From assembly GCA_009929095.1 (NCBI GenBank), contig SABF01000068.1, forward strand, positions 1-7,573: DNA of 7,573 bases. Direction: 5' to 3'. Below the pieces are notes generated by a model. The model was given only the letters and a program-made list of their open reading frames with translations, was not told where the DNA came from and did not search any database. The number at the start of each line of letters is the position of its first letter. Within the stretch, counting starts at the first letter, position 1. Of the stretch, positions 1 to 6,550 are shown in pieces. The DNA comes from Erysipelotrichia bacterium (GTDB lineage Bacteria > Bacillota_I > Bacilli_A > Erysipelotrichales > Erysipelotrichaceae). Position numbers and translations under genes: made by a program.

Positions 1-536
1 GCAATATACTGTTTCAGATTCTCCCAGTCACCACTGGAATCTTTTACACCGACAATATTGGAAATCTCTGCCAGTCTTGTAACTGTTGCAGGTTCCAGTG
101 CATTGCCGGTTCTTGCCGGAATGTTGTAGAGCAGAATCGGCAGATCAACAGCCTTCGCAATTGCCGCATAATGACGGTACAGATCTTCCTGGCTGGCCTT
201 GGCAAAGCTTGGAGTAATGACAGAAATCACATCAGCGCCAACTTTTTTCGCCATCAGCGACTGCTGAATTGTTTCTTTAGTAGAGATGCAGCCAGTGCCA
301 GCGTATACCGGAACTCTTCCATGAACGGATTCAATCGTTGTCTTCAGAACAGTTTTCTTTTCTTCTCCACTCAGAACGTATCCTTCGCCATTAGTACCAA
401 AGCAGAAAATACCGTCAACACCGGCATCAATCTCCCGTTCTATCTGAGTTCTGAGTGCTTCGAGATTCAAGCTTTCATCTTCATTAAATGGGGTAACGAT
501 CGGGACAATAATTCCCTTGATTTCCATTGCTTTCAT
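1..536 (-). CDS. DapA/DHDPS-family lyase or aldolase, C-terminal part outside the window
   Basis: Class I (Schiff-base) pyruvate-dependent lyase or aldolase of the DHDPS/NAL family. The first 178 residues of a protein usually near 290-300 aa are present; the rest lies beyond the left edge. Visible marks are the N-terminal strand GIIVPIVTPF (8-17), GTNGEG (47-52, where DapA normally has GTTGE), YNIPARTG (137-144) with the catalytic-type Tyr137 and Arg142, and GVKDSSGD (163-170) with the Schiff-base Lys165. The ATG overlaps the stop of the upstream dehydrogenase as ATGA, and GGAG sits 5 nt before it, so this start is favoured over the internal Met4. Being third in a catabolic operon with a DUF1537 kinase argues for a 2-oxo-acid aldolase or dehydratase acting on an acid sugar rather than lysine biosynthesis. 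That is inference: DapA, HOGA-like, KDG-aldolase and NAL-type members cannot be told apart from this fragment. Confidence 0.93.
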   Translation of the reverse strand, partial: MKAMEIKGIIVPIVTPFNEDESLNLEALRTQIEREIDAGVDGIFCFGTNGEGYVLSGEEKKTVLKTTIESVHGRVPVYAGTGCISTKETIQQSLMAKKVGADVISVITPSFAKASQEDLYRHYAAIAKAVDLPILLYNIPARTGNALEPATVTRLAEISNIVGVKDSSGDWENLKQYI

Positions 537-1702
537 ATGATCTCCAGGTAAATCTTCTTTGCATCACTGTCTGTCAGTGTGCGCATATTATTTACTAGCA
601 GCCGCTGCTGTGCCATGCCTGCCGTCACCAGTTCATCCAGATCTTTTGGATCAACACCAAATTCTTTCAGATCACCTGGAATATCAAGATGTTTTACAAT
701 ACTGCTCATCCACTCAATCAGTGCGTGAGCTTTCTGTTCGCTGCCTTCAAACTTTTTATCGCCATGATATGCCTTGTCCCAAGCAACTGCAAGTCTCTTC
801 TGAAACTGAGGATCCTGATAGTTATATTTCATGACCGGTATCAGCAGCATTGCATTTGATACACCATGTGCAATGTGATATTTACCGCCAAGCGGATAAC
901 TTAACGCATGAACTGCTGTAGTTCCAGACGCCGTGATCGCCACTTTGCCATAGAATGCCGCAATCTGCATCCGGTTCTTTTCTTCCATCGCTGTGCTGTC
1001 ATCGCATGCTTTCTCGATATTGTTCATGATAAGATCAAATGCTTCCAATGCAAATGTGTTTGAGAAAGGATTGGCCTTGTTTGAGGTATAACACTCAATG
1101 GCATGGCACATTGCGTCAATGCCGGTGCTTGCAGCAATCTTTCTTGGCAGATGCTCGATTAGTTTCGCATCCAGAATGACGTAGTCAGGAATCATATTTA
1201 GATTTACAATACCAATCTTTACTGCTTTCTCCGGAACACCGACTATCGCATTTGGTGTGCATTCTGCACCTGTTCCCGCTGTTGTCGGAACAGCAAGAAT
1301 CTTCGCACAGTTCTTTGCTCTTGTCGGTTCGTCAAGAAGTTCTTTCACACCGTATTCATCAGTCAGAAGAATAGAAGCCAGTTTGGCAGAATCAATAACT
1401 GATCCACCGCCGCAGGCTATAATAAAATCAGCAGTTGTCTTCTTGAACCGTTCTATGTTCTCCTGTACCTGCATATAACTTGGTTCGGCAGGTAGATCAT
1501 CGTACACCTCATATCCAAGACCACTATTGATCACCTGTTCTTCGATCAGTGTAAAAAGTCCCGCCCCCTTAATACTCTTGTCTGTGAATACAGCAACATG
1601 TTTCGCGCCTGCCTCCGCAAGAATCTGAGGAATCTTCTCAAGAGAATTCACGCCTCCAAATACTGCCTTTGGCATTTTCAAACTATAGTTTTCTACTTTC
1701 AT
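533..1702 (-). CDS. Iron-containing (group III) alcohol dehydrogenase
   Basis: NAD(P)-dependent metal alcohol dehydrogenase of the Fe-ADH family, 389 aa from the start chosen here, a normal family length. The N-terminal Rossmann-like half carries GGGSVID (98-104) for the dinucleotide and PTTAGTGAE (139-147). The C-terminal helical half carries the metal ligands Asp196, His200, His265 and His279, in the contexts GIDAMCHAIE, AVHALSYPLGG and AHGVSNAM. The conserved His four residues after the third ligand (AHPLG in FucO) is Tyr269 here. An upstream ATG at 1735 would add 11 residues but has no ribosome binding site. The ATG at 1702 overlaps the kinase stop as ATGA, with GGAGG 12 nt and AGGA 1 nt upstream. 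It is cytosolic and the middle gene of the operon. It presumably oxidises a hydroxy acid or reduces an aldehyde made by the neighbouring aldolase; the substrate is not readable. Confidence 0.95.
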   Translation of the reverse strand: MKVENYSLKMPKAVFGGVNSLEKIPQILAEAGAKHVAVFTDKSIKGAGLFTLIEEQVINSGLGYEVYDDLPAEPSYMQVQENIERFKKTTADFIIACGGGSVIDSAKLASILLTDEYGVKELLDEPTRAKNCAKILAVPTTAGTGAECTPNAIVGVPEKAVKIGIVNLNMIPDYVILDAKLIEHLPRKIAASTGIDAMCHAIECYTSNKANPFSNTFALEAFDLIMNNIEKACDDSTAMEEKNRMQIAAFYGKVAITASGTTAVHALSYPLGGKYHIAHGVSNAMLLIPVMKYNYQDPQFQKRLAVAWDKAYHGDKKFEGSEQKAHALIEWMSSIVKHLDIPGDLKEFGVDPKDLDELVTAGMAQQRLLVNNMRTLTDSDAKKIYLEII

Positions 1703-2940
1703 TTCCTGTTCTGTCCTCCATCTTTCTTCAGCCATTGAAGTGTATTCATCAGTTGTACGTCTTTTCCAAATCCACCAGATTTTGTGATCATGTAACGGCA
1801 GTTCTCTTCATATCGATATTGTGCAAGAACAATTCCGGGATCAATTTCACAGATTGGCTCAATCTGCGTAATATGCATGGTACTGATGAATCCCCGCAGT
1901 GTATCACCGCCAACAATCATCATTGTCAGTTCTTCTGAATGTTTTGATACTGCTTTTGCAAGTTCACCCATCCAGGTTGCAATGCGTGATGCTTTGTCAT
2001 CTGCCGGAATATCTGCATTTGTCTGACTGCAGTCCGACAGTGTATCAATCAGAACTAATTCCGTCTCATCATTTTCATCAAGTATCCTTTTTGCAAATAC
2101 ATCTGCCCTGTCTATATTTTGATCCCCGGTCAGGATGCTATCGAGCGGAACATGGAATCTTTTTGCTCCATTACGTTCTGCCATATCCAACTGTGCCCTG
2201 GTAACTTCATTCACCGATCCAGACAGCACAATCAGTTTTCTACTCAATGTTGGAATAATTCTGTTCTTACTGTGTTTAATGTTCATGGGATACACTTCTA
2301 GGAACCCCGCTGAACCAGCAGTCAGGAAGAAATCGTTTTTCACTATCAGCTCATCGGCAATTCGATGCATGTCTTCTGAATTTTCAGCATTGAATATAAC
2401 GATTCCCACAGGGGCCGGATCTGTTGAGTTTGACACTTCCACGTCGCTTTGCAGGTGAATCAAATCATCGACTTTGCTCTCTGTCACGGGATCTATCGGA
2501 TCCTGAGCAAACACACTTTCTGAAAGCGGCTTACCATTAACGTAATGAACTCCGTCAATCGTCTTTCGATCAGCGCTTGGATACGCTGGAATGAAGTTCA
2601 GATGATCAGCACCTCCCGCCTTGAGGACAGCTGTCAATTCTGCACCGACATTGCCTCTGAGTCCAGAGTCTGTTTTTTTATAAATATGCTGAATGCCAGC
2701 TGATAGAGCATACTTCACTAGATCGTCGATAATCACGGCGGCATCTTTGCCGTCAAGATGTCTGGTTTCTGTGTCTATGACTATCACATCAGTATCGGCC
2801 GAAATATTAGCAATTGTCCCTTTATTAGTAACGATGATTACTTTTGCGCCCTTCTGAGTCAGCTGCACTCCGGAATCAAGAGCTCCAGTGAGATCGTCCG
2901 CAAGAATCAAGAGGTCTGGCTTATGAATGTTCCTATCCAT
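1699..2940 (-). CDS. Four-carbon acid sugar kinase family protein (DUF1537, OtnK/DtnK-like)
   Basis: ATP-dependent kinase of the DUF1537 family, whose characterised members phosphorylate 3-oxo-tetronate, D-threonate or D-erythronate. The 413 aa cover both domains. The substrate domain has LADDLTGALDSG (13-24), VIDTETRHL (54-62), YKKTDSGLRGNVGAEL (87-102) and FIPAYPSADRKT (117-128). The nucleotide domain has VLSGSVN (238-244), IVGGDTLRGF (342-351), a diagnostic Gly-rich segment, PICEIDPGI (362-370) and ITKSGGFG (385-392). An ATG at 2961 is possible, but AGAAAGGA 7 nt before the ATG at 2940 decides the start. It is the first gene of the operon and is divergent from the regulator. The usual threonate partners (PdxA2, OtnC, OtnI, a beta-hydroxyacid dehydrogenase) are absent from the window; an Fe-ADH and a DapA-like enzyme are here instead. 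Family assignment is firm, substrate is not. Confidence 0.94.
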   Translation of the reverse strand: MDRNIHKPDLLILADDLTGALDSGVQLTQKGAKVIIVTNKGTIANISADTDVIVIDTETRHLDGKDAAVIIDDLVKYALSAGIQHIYKKTDSGLRGNVGAELTAVLKAGGADHLNFIPAYPSADRKTIDGVHYVNGKPLSESVFAQDPIDPVTESKVDDLIHLQSDVEVSNSTDPAPVGIVIFNAENSEDMHRIADELIVKNDFFLTAGSAGFLEVYPMNIKHSKNRIIPTLSRKLIVLSGSVNEVTRAQLDMAERNGAKRFHVPLDSILTGDQNIDRADVFAKRILDENDETELVLIDTLSDCSQTNADIPADDKASRIATWMGELAKAVSKHSEELTMMIVGGDTLRGFISTMHITQIEPICEIDPGIVLAQYRYEENCRYMITKSGGFGKDVQLMNTLQWLKKDGGQNRK

Positions 2941-2947
2941 TGGAATA

Positions 2948-2955
2948 TCCTTTCT
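2948..2955 (-). promoter_or_regulatory. Ribosome binding site deciding the kinase start
   Basis: AGAAAGGA on the minus strand, 7 nt before the ATG at 2940. It lies inside the coding frame of the alternative ATG at 2961, which has no comparable site, so the shorter protein is preferred. Confidence 0.7.
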
Positions 2956-2972
2956 ATACATAAAGACTAACG

Positions 2973-3002
2973 TTTATGCTTGGCCCAGACAATTTTTGTC
3001 CT
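2973..3002 (-). promoter_or_regulatory. Candidate sigma-70 promoter of the kinase operon
   Basis: Weak candidate: AGGACA (2997-3002), an 18-nt spacer and CATAAA (2973-2978), each 4 of 6 to consensus, giving a start near 2966 and a leader of about 26 nt. The two upstream palindromes would be centred near -53 and -104. An alternative is TTGTCT (2987-2992) with TAGTCT (2964-2969), which would start almost at the ribosome binding site. A weak core promoter is what one expects of an activator-dependent operon. I see no good cre match here. Confidence 0.3.
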
Positions 3003-3008
3003 TATAAT
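2980..3008 (+). promoter_or_regulatory. Candidate sigma-70 promoter of the regulator gene
   Basis: TTGGCC (2980-2985), a 17-nt spacer and a perfect TATAAT (3003-3008). Transcription would start near 3015, inside the first palindrome (3011-3027), with the second one about 50 nt downstream over the start codon. This arrangement suggests autorepression of the regulator. Confidence 0.55.
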
Positions 3009-3010
3009 TA

Positions 3011-3027
3011 TGTTTTATTTTGAAACA
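3011..3027. promoter_or_regulatory. Palindromic operator copy A (regulator/kinase intergenic region)
   Basis: TGTTTTATTTTGAAACA: an inverted repeat of TGTTTC-type half-sites around a 5-bp centre, with one mismatch in the left arm. It is one of four copies in the window and lies exactly 51 bp from copy B. It is probably bound by the adjacent PrpR_N/Fis-type regulator (inference from position and repetition). Confidence 0.65.
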
Positions 3028-3061
3028 CATTTATATTGCACTGCAAGTCAAAAGAAAGTAT

Positions 3062-3078
3062 TGTTTCAGTATGAAACG
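3062..3078. promoter_or_regulatory. Palindromic operator copy B, overlapping the regulator start codon
   Basis: TGTTTCAGTATGAAACG: GTTTC and GAAAC arms around 5 bp. The centre contains the regulator ATG (3071-3073), so bound protein would sit on the start of its own gene. The distance to copy A is 51 bp, close to five helical turns, which puts both on one face of the DNA. Confidence 0.65.
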
Positions 3079-4873
3079 TGAAGATAGTATAAAAAACAAT
3101 CCAATCCGAGTTCTTGCAGTTGCGCCATATGAAGGCATGAGCAGTTTAATAGAAAAAGAAGCCAAGAAATTTCCCGAACTTTCCGTTGATACAGTCATTG
3201 GGAATCTAGATGAAGGAGTCAGGCTGGTACAGGCCAATTTTCATGCCGATTATGATCTCGTACTTTCAAGAGGTGGTACAGCCGAACTGCTCTGTGAACA
3301 AGTCGATGTTCCGGTCATTGAAATCCCAATCAGTTTTTTCGATATTCTTCGGGCAATCCAGCTCAGTGCAAACTCCGGGACAAAGCGTGCAGTTGTTGGT
3401 TTCAACAGCATCACCAGAAATGTACAGATGCTCAATGATCTGCTGAATCTGAACTTGAATATCTACACTCTCATTGATTCTTCTGACATTGACAGCATCG
3501 TAAAGGAACTGAAGAAGAAGGAATACCAAGCAGTCATATGTGATGTCGTATCATCCGGTGCAGTTCAGGATGCCGGCTTAAATGCTATCCTGATCACCTC
3601 CGGAACCGATTCAATTGACGAAGCCCTCAGCGCCACCATCGGACTTGCTAATGACATGAGTCATCTAAGTCTGGAAAATCATTTTCTGAGATCCGTACTG
3701 CGTGAGCACAGCGGTAATACAGTTGTCTTTAACGCGAATAATGATCTCTATTTCAGTACGCTACCTGATGATCATCTAGAGATTATCAATGTGCTGAAAG
3801 AAATGATTGAAGAAGTACACGAAGGTACTGCCAAGCATTCATGGAAATCAATCAAGGGAATTCTCTACTCCATTAAATCCGCAGTGATTTCAATATCTGG
3901 AGAAACCTATACTGCTTACTACTTCACTACCAGTAAAACAAATACAGCGGTTAAAGACATCAGCATCTCCTATTACACCTGCAATGAAGCAGAAACACTA
4001 TTTAATGCAAGTTTCTACCATTTGACTGGAAATATGGACGAGCTAAAGAAAGCACTGAACTCATACAATCAGACAAACACACCTGTTGTCATTTCCGGAG
4101 AGTATGGTACTGGTCGCACTGCAGTTGCCAGTTATATGTACACCCACAGCCCAAATCGAAAGAAGTCATTGGTGGAAATTGACTGTGCCCTGATTGGTGA
4201 ACGTTCAAAAGAGTTCCTGTTTAATTCTCAAAAGTCACCGCTGTATTTTAGTGGCAACACGATCCACTTCAAAAATATGGATCACTGCAGCAGCACATTC
4301 ATCAAAGAACTGCTGAATGTCATCAGTCACATGAATCTATGCACCAGCAATCATGTCATATTCTCCGGAGATTCAAATCTCGGTTCTTTTTCTTCCCAGT
4401 TGCGATATATTAAAGATAAATTTCAGTGTTACCATGTGCAACTTCAGCCGCTTAGAGAATCTATAGATCAGATTCCGGCAATCTCAAGTCTGTACCTGAA
4501 TTATTTGAACAGCATTATGCCCAACGAAGTATTAAGAATCGAAAAAAGTGCCATGTCCTTGCTGCAAAGTTATAGCTGGCCAGGAAATTATGTACAATTT
4601 CAGCGAATTCTGTCACAAGCTGAAGCCAGTGCTCAGGATCATATCATTCATGAGGCAGTGATCCGGCAGCTCTTAAGTCAGGAACGAGAAGAAGCAGCAG
4701 AAGATCATCACAGTTCTTCAGAGCCGGCACTTGCTTACAATCGCACTCTTCATGAAATTGAGAAGGAAATCATTGAGAGAGTTCTAAAGAATAACAGCGG
4801 CAATCAGTCGCTTGCCGCAAAGCAACTTGGCATCGGCCGAACTACCCTATGGAGAATTTTGAAAGACGAATGA
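3071..4873 (+). CDS. PrpR_N-domain transcriptional regulator with degenerate AAA+ domain and Fis-type HTH
   Basis: Regulator of 600 aa with the plan of propionate-catabolism activator PrpR. A PrpR_N sensory domain covers about 12-190 (IRVLAVAPYEG, LVLSRGGTAELL, VPVIEIPISFFDILRAI). A PAS-like segment follows (about 205-310), then a sigma-54-type AAA+ fold (about 315-540) and a Fis-type helix-turn-helix (556-598, NNSGNQSLAAKQLGIGRTTLW). The AAA+ part is degenerate: Walker A is GEYGTGRT (343-350) with Arg for Lys, the Walker B region is TIHFKNM (397-403) without the Asp-Glu pair, and the GAFTGA loop is absent. SWPGN (502-506) is kept. It should therefore bind DNA and sense a small acid or acyl-type ligand but probably not remodel sigma-54 polymerase. 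A TTG at 3020 extends the frame by 17 codons but lies at the predicted transcription start, so ATG 3071 is preferred despite a poor Shine-Dalgarno. It is divergent from the kinase operon and is its likely controller. Confidence 0.93.
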   Translation: MKREDSIKNNPIRVLAVAPYEGMSSLIEKEAKKFPELSVDTVIGNLDEGVRLVQANFHADYDLVLSRGGTAELLCEQVDVPVIEIPISFFDILRAIQLSANSGTKRAVVGFNSITRNVQMLNDLLNLNLNIYTLIDSSDIDSIVKELKKKEYQAVICDVVSSGAVQDAGLNAILITSGTDSIDEALSATIGLANDMSHLSLENHFLRSVLREHSGNTVVFNANNDLYFSTLPDDHLEIINVLKEMIEEVHEGTAKHSWKSIKGILYSIKSAVISISGETYTAYYFTTSKTNTAVKDISISYYTCNEAETLFNASFYHLTGNMDELKKALNSYNQTNTPVVISGEYGTGRTAVASYMYTHSPNRKKSLVEIDCALIGERSKEFLFNSQKSPLYFSGNTIHFKNMDHCSSTFIKELLNVISHMNLCTSNHVIFSGDSNLGSFSSQLRYIKDKFQCYHVQLQPLRESIDQIPAISSLYLNYLNSIMPNEVLRIEKSAMSLLQSYSWPGNYVQFQRILSQAEASAQDHIIHEAVIRQLLSQEREEAAEDHHSSSEPALAYNRTLHEIEKEIIERVLKNNSGNQSLAAKQLGIGRTTLWRILKDE

Positions 4874-4897
4874 ATCTTTTGTCACTATTTTGAAAAT

Positions 4898-4942
4898 GAA
4901 AATACTGCAGAACCAGGCAAACTCTGGGACTGCAGTATTTTC
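4898..4942. terminator. Bidirectional rho-independent terminator
   Basis: A perfect 13-bp inverted repeat: GAAAATACTGCAG (4898-4910) and its complement (4930-4942). An inner CCAG/CTGG stem (4913-4916, 4924-4927) leaves a 7-nt loop. The A/T-rich outer arms give a U-rich tail in either direction. It lies between two converging genes, 24 nt after the regulator stop and 19 nt after the permease stop, and would end both. Confidence 0.9.
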
Positions 4943-4961
4943 TTATGAAGTAGAAACTATG

Positions 4962-6248
4962 TTATAGGAGGATTGTGCCAAGAACACAAATCGTAACCAT
5001 TTTAATAATCCAGAGAGGAATTGTGAATGCCCAGAACTCCATCAGTTTATATTTTCCCATACCCATGGTCATCGCCGGCATGCCATCAATCGGCATAAAG
5101 AAGTTGATCCAGGCCGCCATGGTGCAAGCATATGCAAGCGGTACTGGATTATAGCCATACTGAACGCAGAGGGCAATGCCGATTGGTGCGAATACGAATA
5201 GAGATCCGAAGGAAGCACCTGTAAATGTGGCCATAATTGAAGTAAGAAACGCAAATACGAGTACAAGAACCAGAAGCGATGGGCCGGCTCCGAGCAGTCC
5301 GGCAATCTGCTGACCAAGGAAAGCAGACAAACCGCAGTTAGCCATTACAGCCGCAACTCCAATGACGCCTGCCATCATAATCAGGACTGGTGAGAACATA
5401 TTGCCAAGGAATCCTTTGAAGTCGATACATCCAGTGGCAAGATACACTCCCGAGACAATCAGCGGTACTGCATAGCCGATTTCTCCCGGAATCTGCTGCA
5501 GGAAGATCATGACACCTAGCATGGCAATGTATAGAACATAGACAATGTTCTGCTGTGTTTTTGAAAGTGTAGATTCAAACTTTCCCTCTATTTTTTCGTC
5601 TTCAGTCTGCTTCTTGACGGAGTTATTGATATCTCGATCCGGGAGGAATCTCTGTGCAATAACTGCATAAACCAGATAGATTACGGAGAAGATACCGCTG
5701 ATTAAGCATATCTTTCCAATAGACACGGTTGCATTTGCGACACCAGCCGATTCACAGAGAGAAGCAATGATTCCCGCAAACAGTGCTACACCTGTAGGCA
5801 GCCAGCCGGTCGCGCCAGTTGCCATGGCCGCCGGCAATACAATTCTTGAAGTCGGGAGTTTCTTGCTATATGGAATCTGAGCCATCAATGTGATGACCAG
5901 TACATAGAATGCAGTTCCAGTAATGAAGTTTCCAACAACCATGATAGCAATAATCAGAAGAACGAAGCCTTTAATTCCACCGGTTTCTGCTACTTTCGCA
6001 AGCCATTGCTTTAGCTTGTAGATAATTTCTGTTTTCTGTAATACTGCTGTTGCAATCATGAACCCCATGATCATGATGACATTCTTATCGACGAATCCAC
6101 TGAATGCTGTTGCGATATCTGCTTGACCAAGCACTACCAGCAGTGCCGCCGCCAGAATGGCAGGAGCTCCAAACGGAAGTTTATCGCTGATGATAACTGC
6201 AATCATCAGTATTACTACTGCCAATGTAATAATCATTGATGTTGTCAT
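4962..6248 (-). CDS. SLC13/CitMHS-like (ion transporter superfamily) organic acid permease
   Basis: Membrane permease of 428 aa with about 11-12 hydrophobic segments (roughly 5-21, 27-41, 56-70, 93-122, 135-163, 178-197, 234-250, 257-272, 284-303, 322-357, 368-385, 404-427). A charged cytoplasmic-type linker (about 200-232) splits it into two halves. Polar, Gly/Thr-rich re-entrant-like motifs occur in both halves: GNFITGTAFYV (106-116) and ATFTGASFGSL (340-350), plus GATGWLPTG (145-153). This is typical of secondary carriers for carboxylates in the SLC13/ArsB-NhaD/CitMHS superfamily. AAAGGAG (6259-6265) lies 10 nt before the ATG. It is a single gene with its own promoter, cre site and palindrome pair. 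Sharing the palindrome with the kinase operon implies that it imports that pathway's substrate, most likely a sugar acid or other organic anion. Substrate and coupling ion are unknown. Confidence 0.92.
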   Translation of the reverse strand: MTTSMIITLAVVILMIAVIISDKLPFGAPAILAAALLVVLGQADIATAFSGFVDKNVIMIMGFMIATAVLQKTEIIYKLKQWLAKVAETGGIKGFVLLIIAIMVVGNFITGTAFYVLVITLMAQIPYSKKLPTSRIVLPAAMATGATGWLPTGVALFAGIIASLCESAGVANATVSIGKICLISGIFSVIYLVYAVIAQRFLPDRDINNSVKKQTEDEKIEGKFESTLSKTQQNIVYVLYIAMLGVMIFLQQIPGEIGYAVPLIVSGVYLATGCIDFKGFLGNMFSPVLIMMAGVIGVAAVMANCGLSAFLGQQIAGLLGAGPSLLVLVLVFAFLTSIMATFTGASFGSLFVFAPIGIALCVQYGYNPVPLAYACTMAAWINFFMPIDGMPAMTMGMGKYKLMEFWAFTIPLWIIKMVTICVLGTILL

Positions 6249-6313
6249 TTGCTATTTTCTCCTTTACTCATATTGAGCTGATCACTAATACTGTTTCCAC
6301 CGCATTGATTCAT
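6245..6313 (-). CDS. Possible 22-aa leader peptide coupled to the permease
   Basis: A short frame in the permease leader begins with ATG at 6313 (first residues MNQCGGNSIS) and ends in a TGA that overlaps the permease ATG as ATGA, the same junction used twice in the neighbouring operon. It contains the permease ribosome binding site. Its own Shine-Dalgarno is poor (AAGAA a few nt upstream; AGAAAGGGG too far). It may be chance or a translational-coupling leader; no function is recognised. Confidence 0.22.
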   Translation of the reverse strand: MNQCGGNSISDQLNMSKGENSK

Positions 6314-6377
6314 ACTGTTCTTCGAAGCTATGCCCCTTTCTCAGCTGTCTGCAATCCTTGTATTCAATCAAGCGCTC

Positions 6378-6421
6378 CAATCAATATTGAATTCGAGAAG
6401 ATTGATTGTGACTGAATTCGA
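6378..6421. repeat. Short repeats in the permease leader
   Basis: An inverted repeat CAATCAA (6378-6384) / TTGATTG (6402-6408) and a direct repeat TGAATTCGA (6388-6396 and 6413-6421, 25 bp apart) lie in the predicted untranslated leader of about 190 nt. They may form a weak RNA hairpin or a protein site. There is no U-tract, so this is not a terminator. Confidence 0.3.
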
Positions 6422-6447
6422 TGATGTATCCAGCAATCTATTTGACA

Positions 6448-6477
6448 CTTACAATTTACCTTTGAAAGCGCTGTCAA
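6448..6477 (-). promoter_or_regulatory. Candidate sigma-70 promoter of the permease
   Basis: A perfect TTGACA (-35, 6472-6477), an 18-nt spacer and TGTAAG (-10, 6448-6453, 4 of 6), giving a start near 6441. The poor -10 box suits an activated promoter. The palindromes would be centred near -67 and -118, and a cre site covers the -35 box. Confidence 0.5.
6463..6476. promoter_or_regulatory. cre site (CcpA catabolite repression)
   Basis: TGAAAGCGCTGTCA matches every fixed position of the classical Firmicutes consensus TGNAANCGNTNNCA. It overlaps the -35 element of the permease promoter, so bound CcpA-HPr(Ser-P) would block polymerase. This predicts repression of uptake by preferred sugars. Confidence 0.8.
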
Positions 6478-6499
6478 ACAACGAACAATGATATTTTTA

Positions 6500-6516
6500 T
6501 GTTTCATTTAGAAACA
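6500..6516. promoter_or_regulatory. Palindromic operator copy C (permease upstream region)
   Basis: TGTTTCATTTAGAAACA: perfect TGTTTC/GAAACA arms around 5 bp, the best copy in the window. It starts 22 nt upstream of the permease -35 box, a position suited to activation. Confidence 0.75.
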
Positions 6517-6550
6517 ATATTGTTAATTTGTCCAAAGCAAATACTTAATT

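Noticed and set aside
171..551. 126-codon open frame on the plus strand
   Set aside because: It is antisense to the well-supported DapA-family gene and has no recognisable motif.
1703..1735. Longer start of the Fe-ADH at ATG 1735
   Set aside because: There is no ribosome binding site and a 37-nt overlap with the kinase; ATG 1702 has an ATGA junction and nearby GGAGG/AGGA.
2987..2999. Small palindrome GACAA-TTT-TTGTC between the divergent promoters
   Set aside because: It occurs once, is short, and unlike the 17-bp palindrome is not repeated at the permease; it could be chance.
3020..3070. TTG start of the regulator at 3020
   Set aside because: It coincides with the predicted transcription start and a palindrome; the PrpR_N domain is complete from ATG 3071.
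6366..6379. Second cre-like sequence around AAGCGCT in the permease leader
   Set aside because: Only the core matches; both outer TG and most of the outer CA positions fail.
6432..6447. Sigma-54-like element on the minus strand, TGTCAAATAGATTGCT, upstream of the permease at a suitable distance from the palindromes
   Set aside because: The -24 GG is GT, and the local regulator lacks GAFTGA and Walker residues, so it should not activate sigma-54. A better sigma-70 -35 box and a cre site lie beside it.
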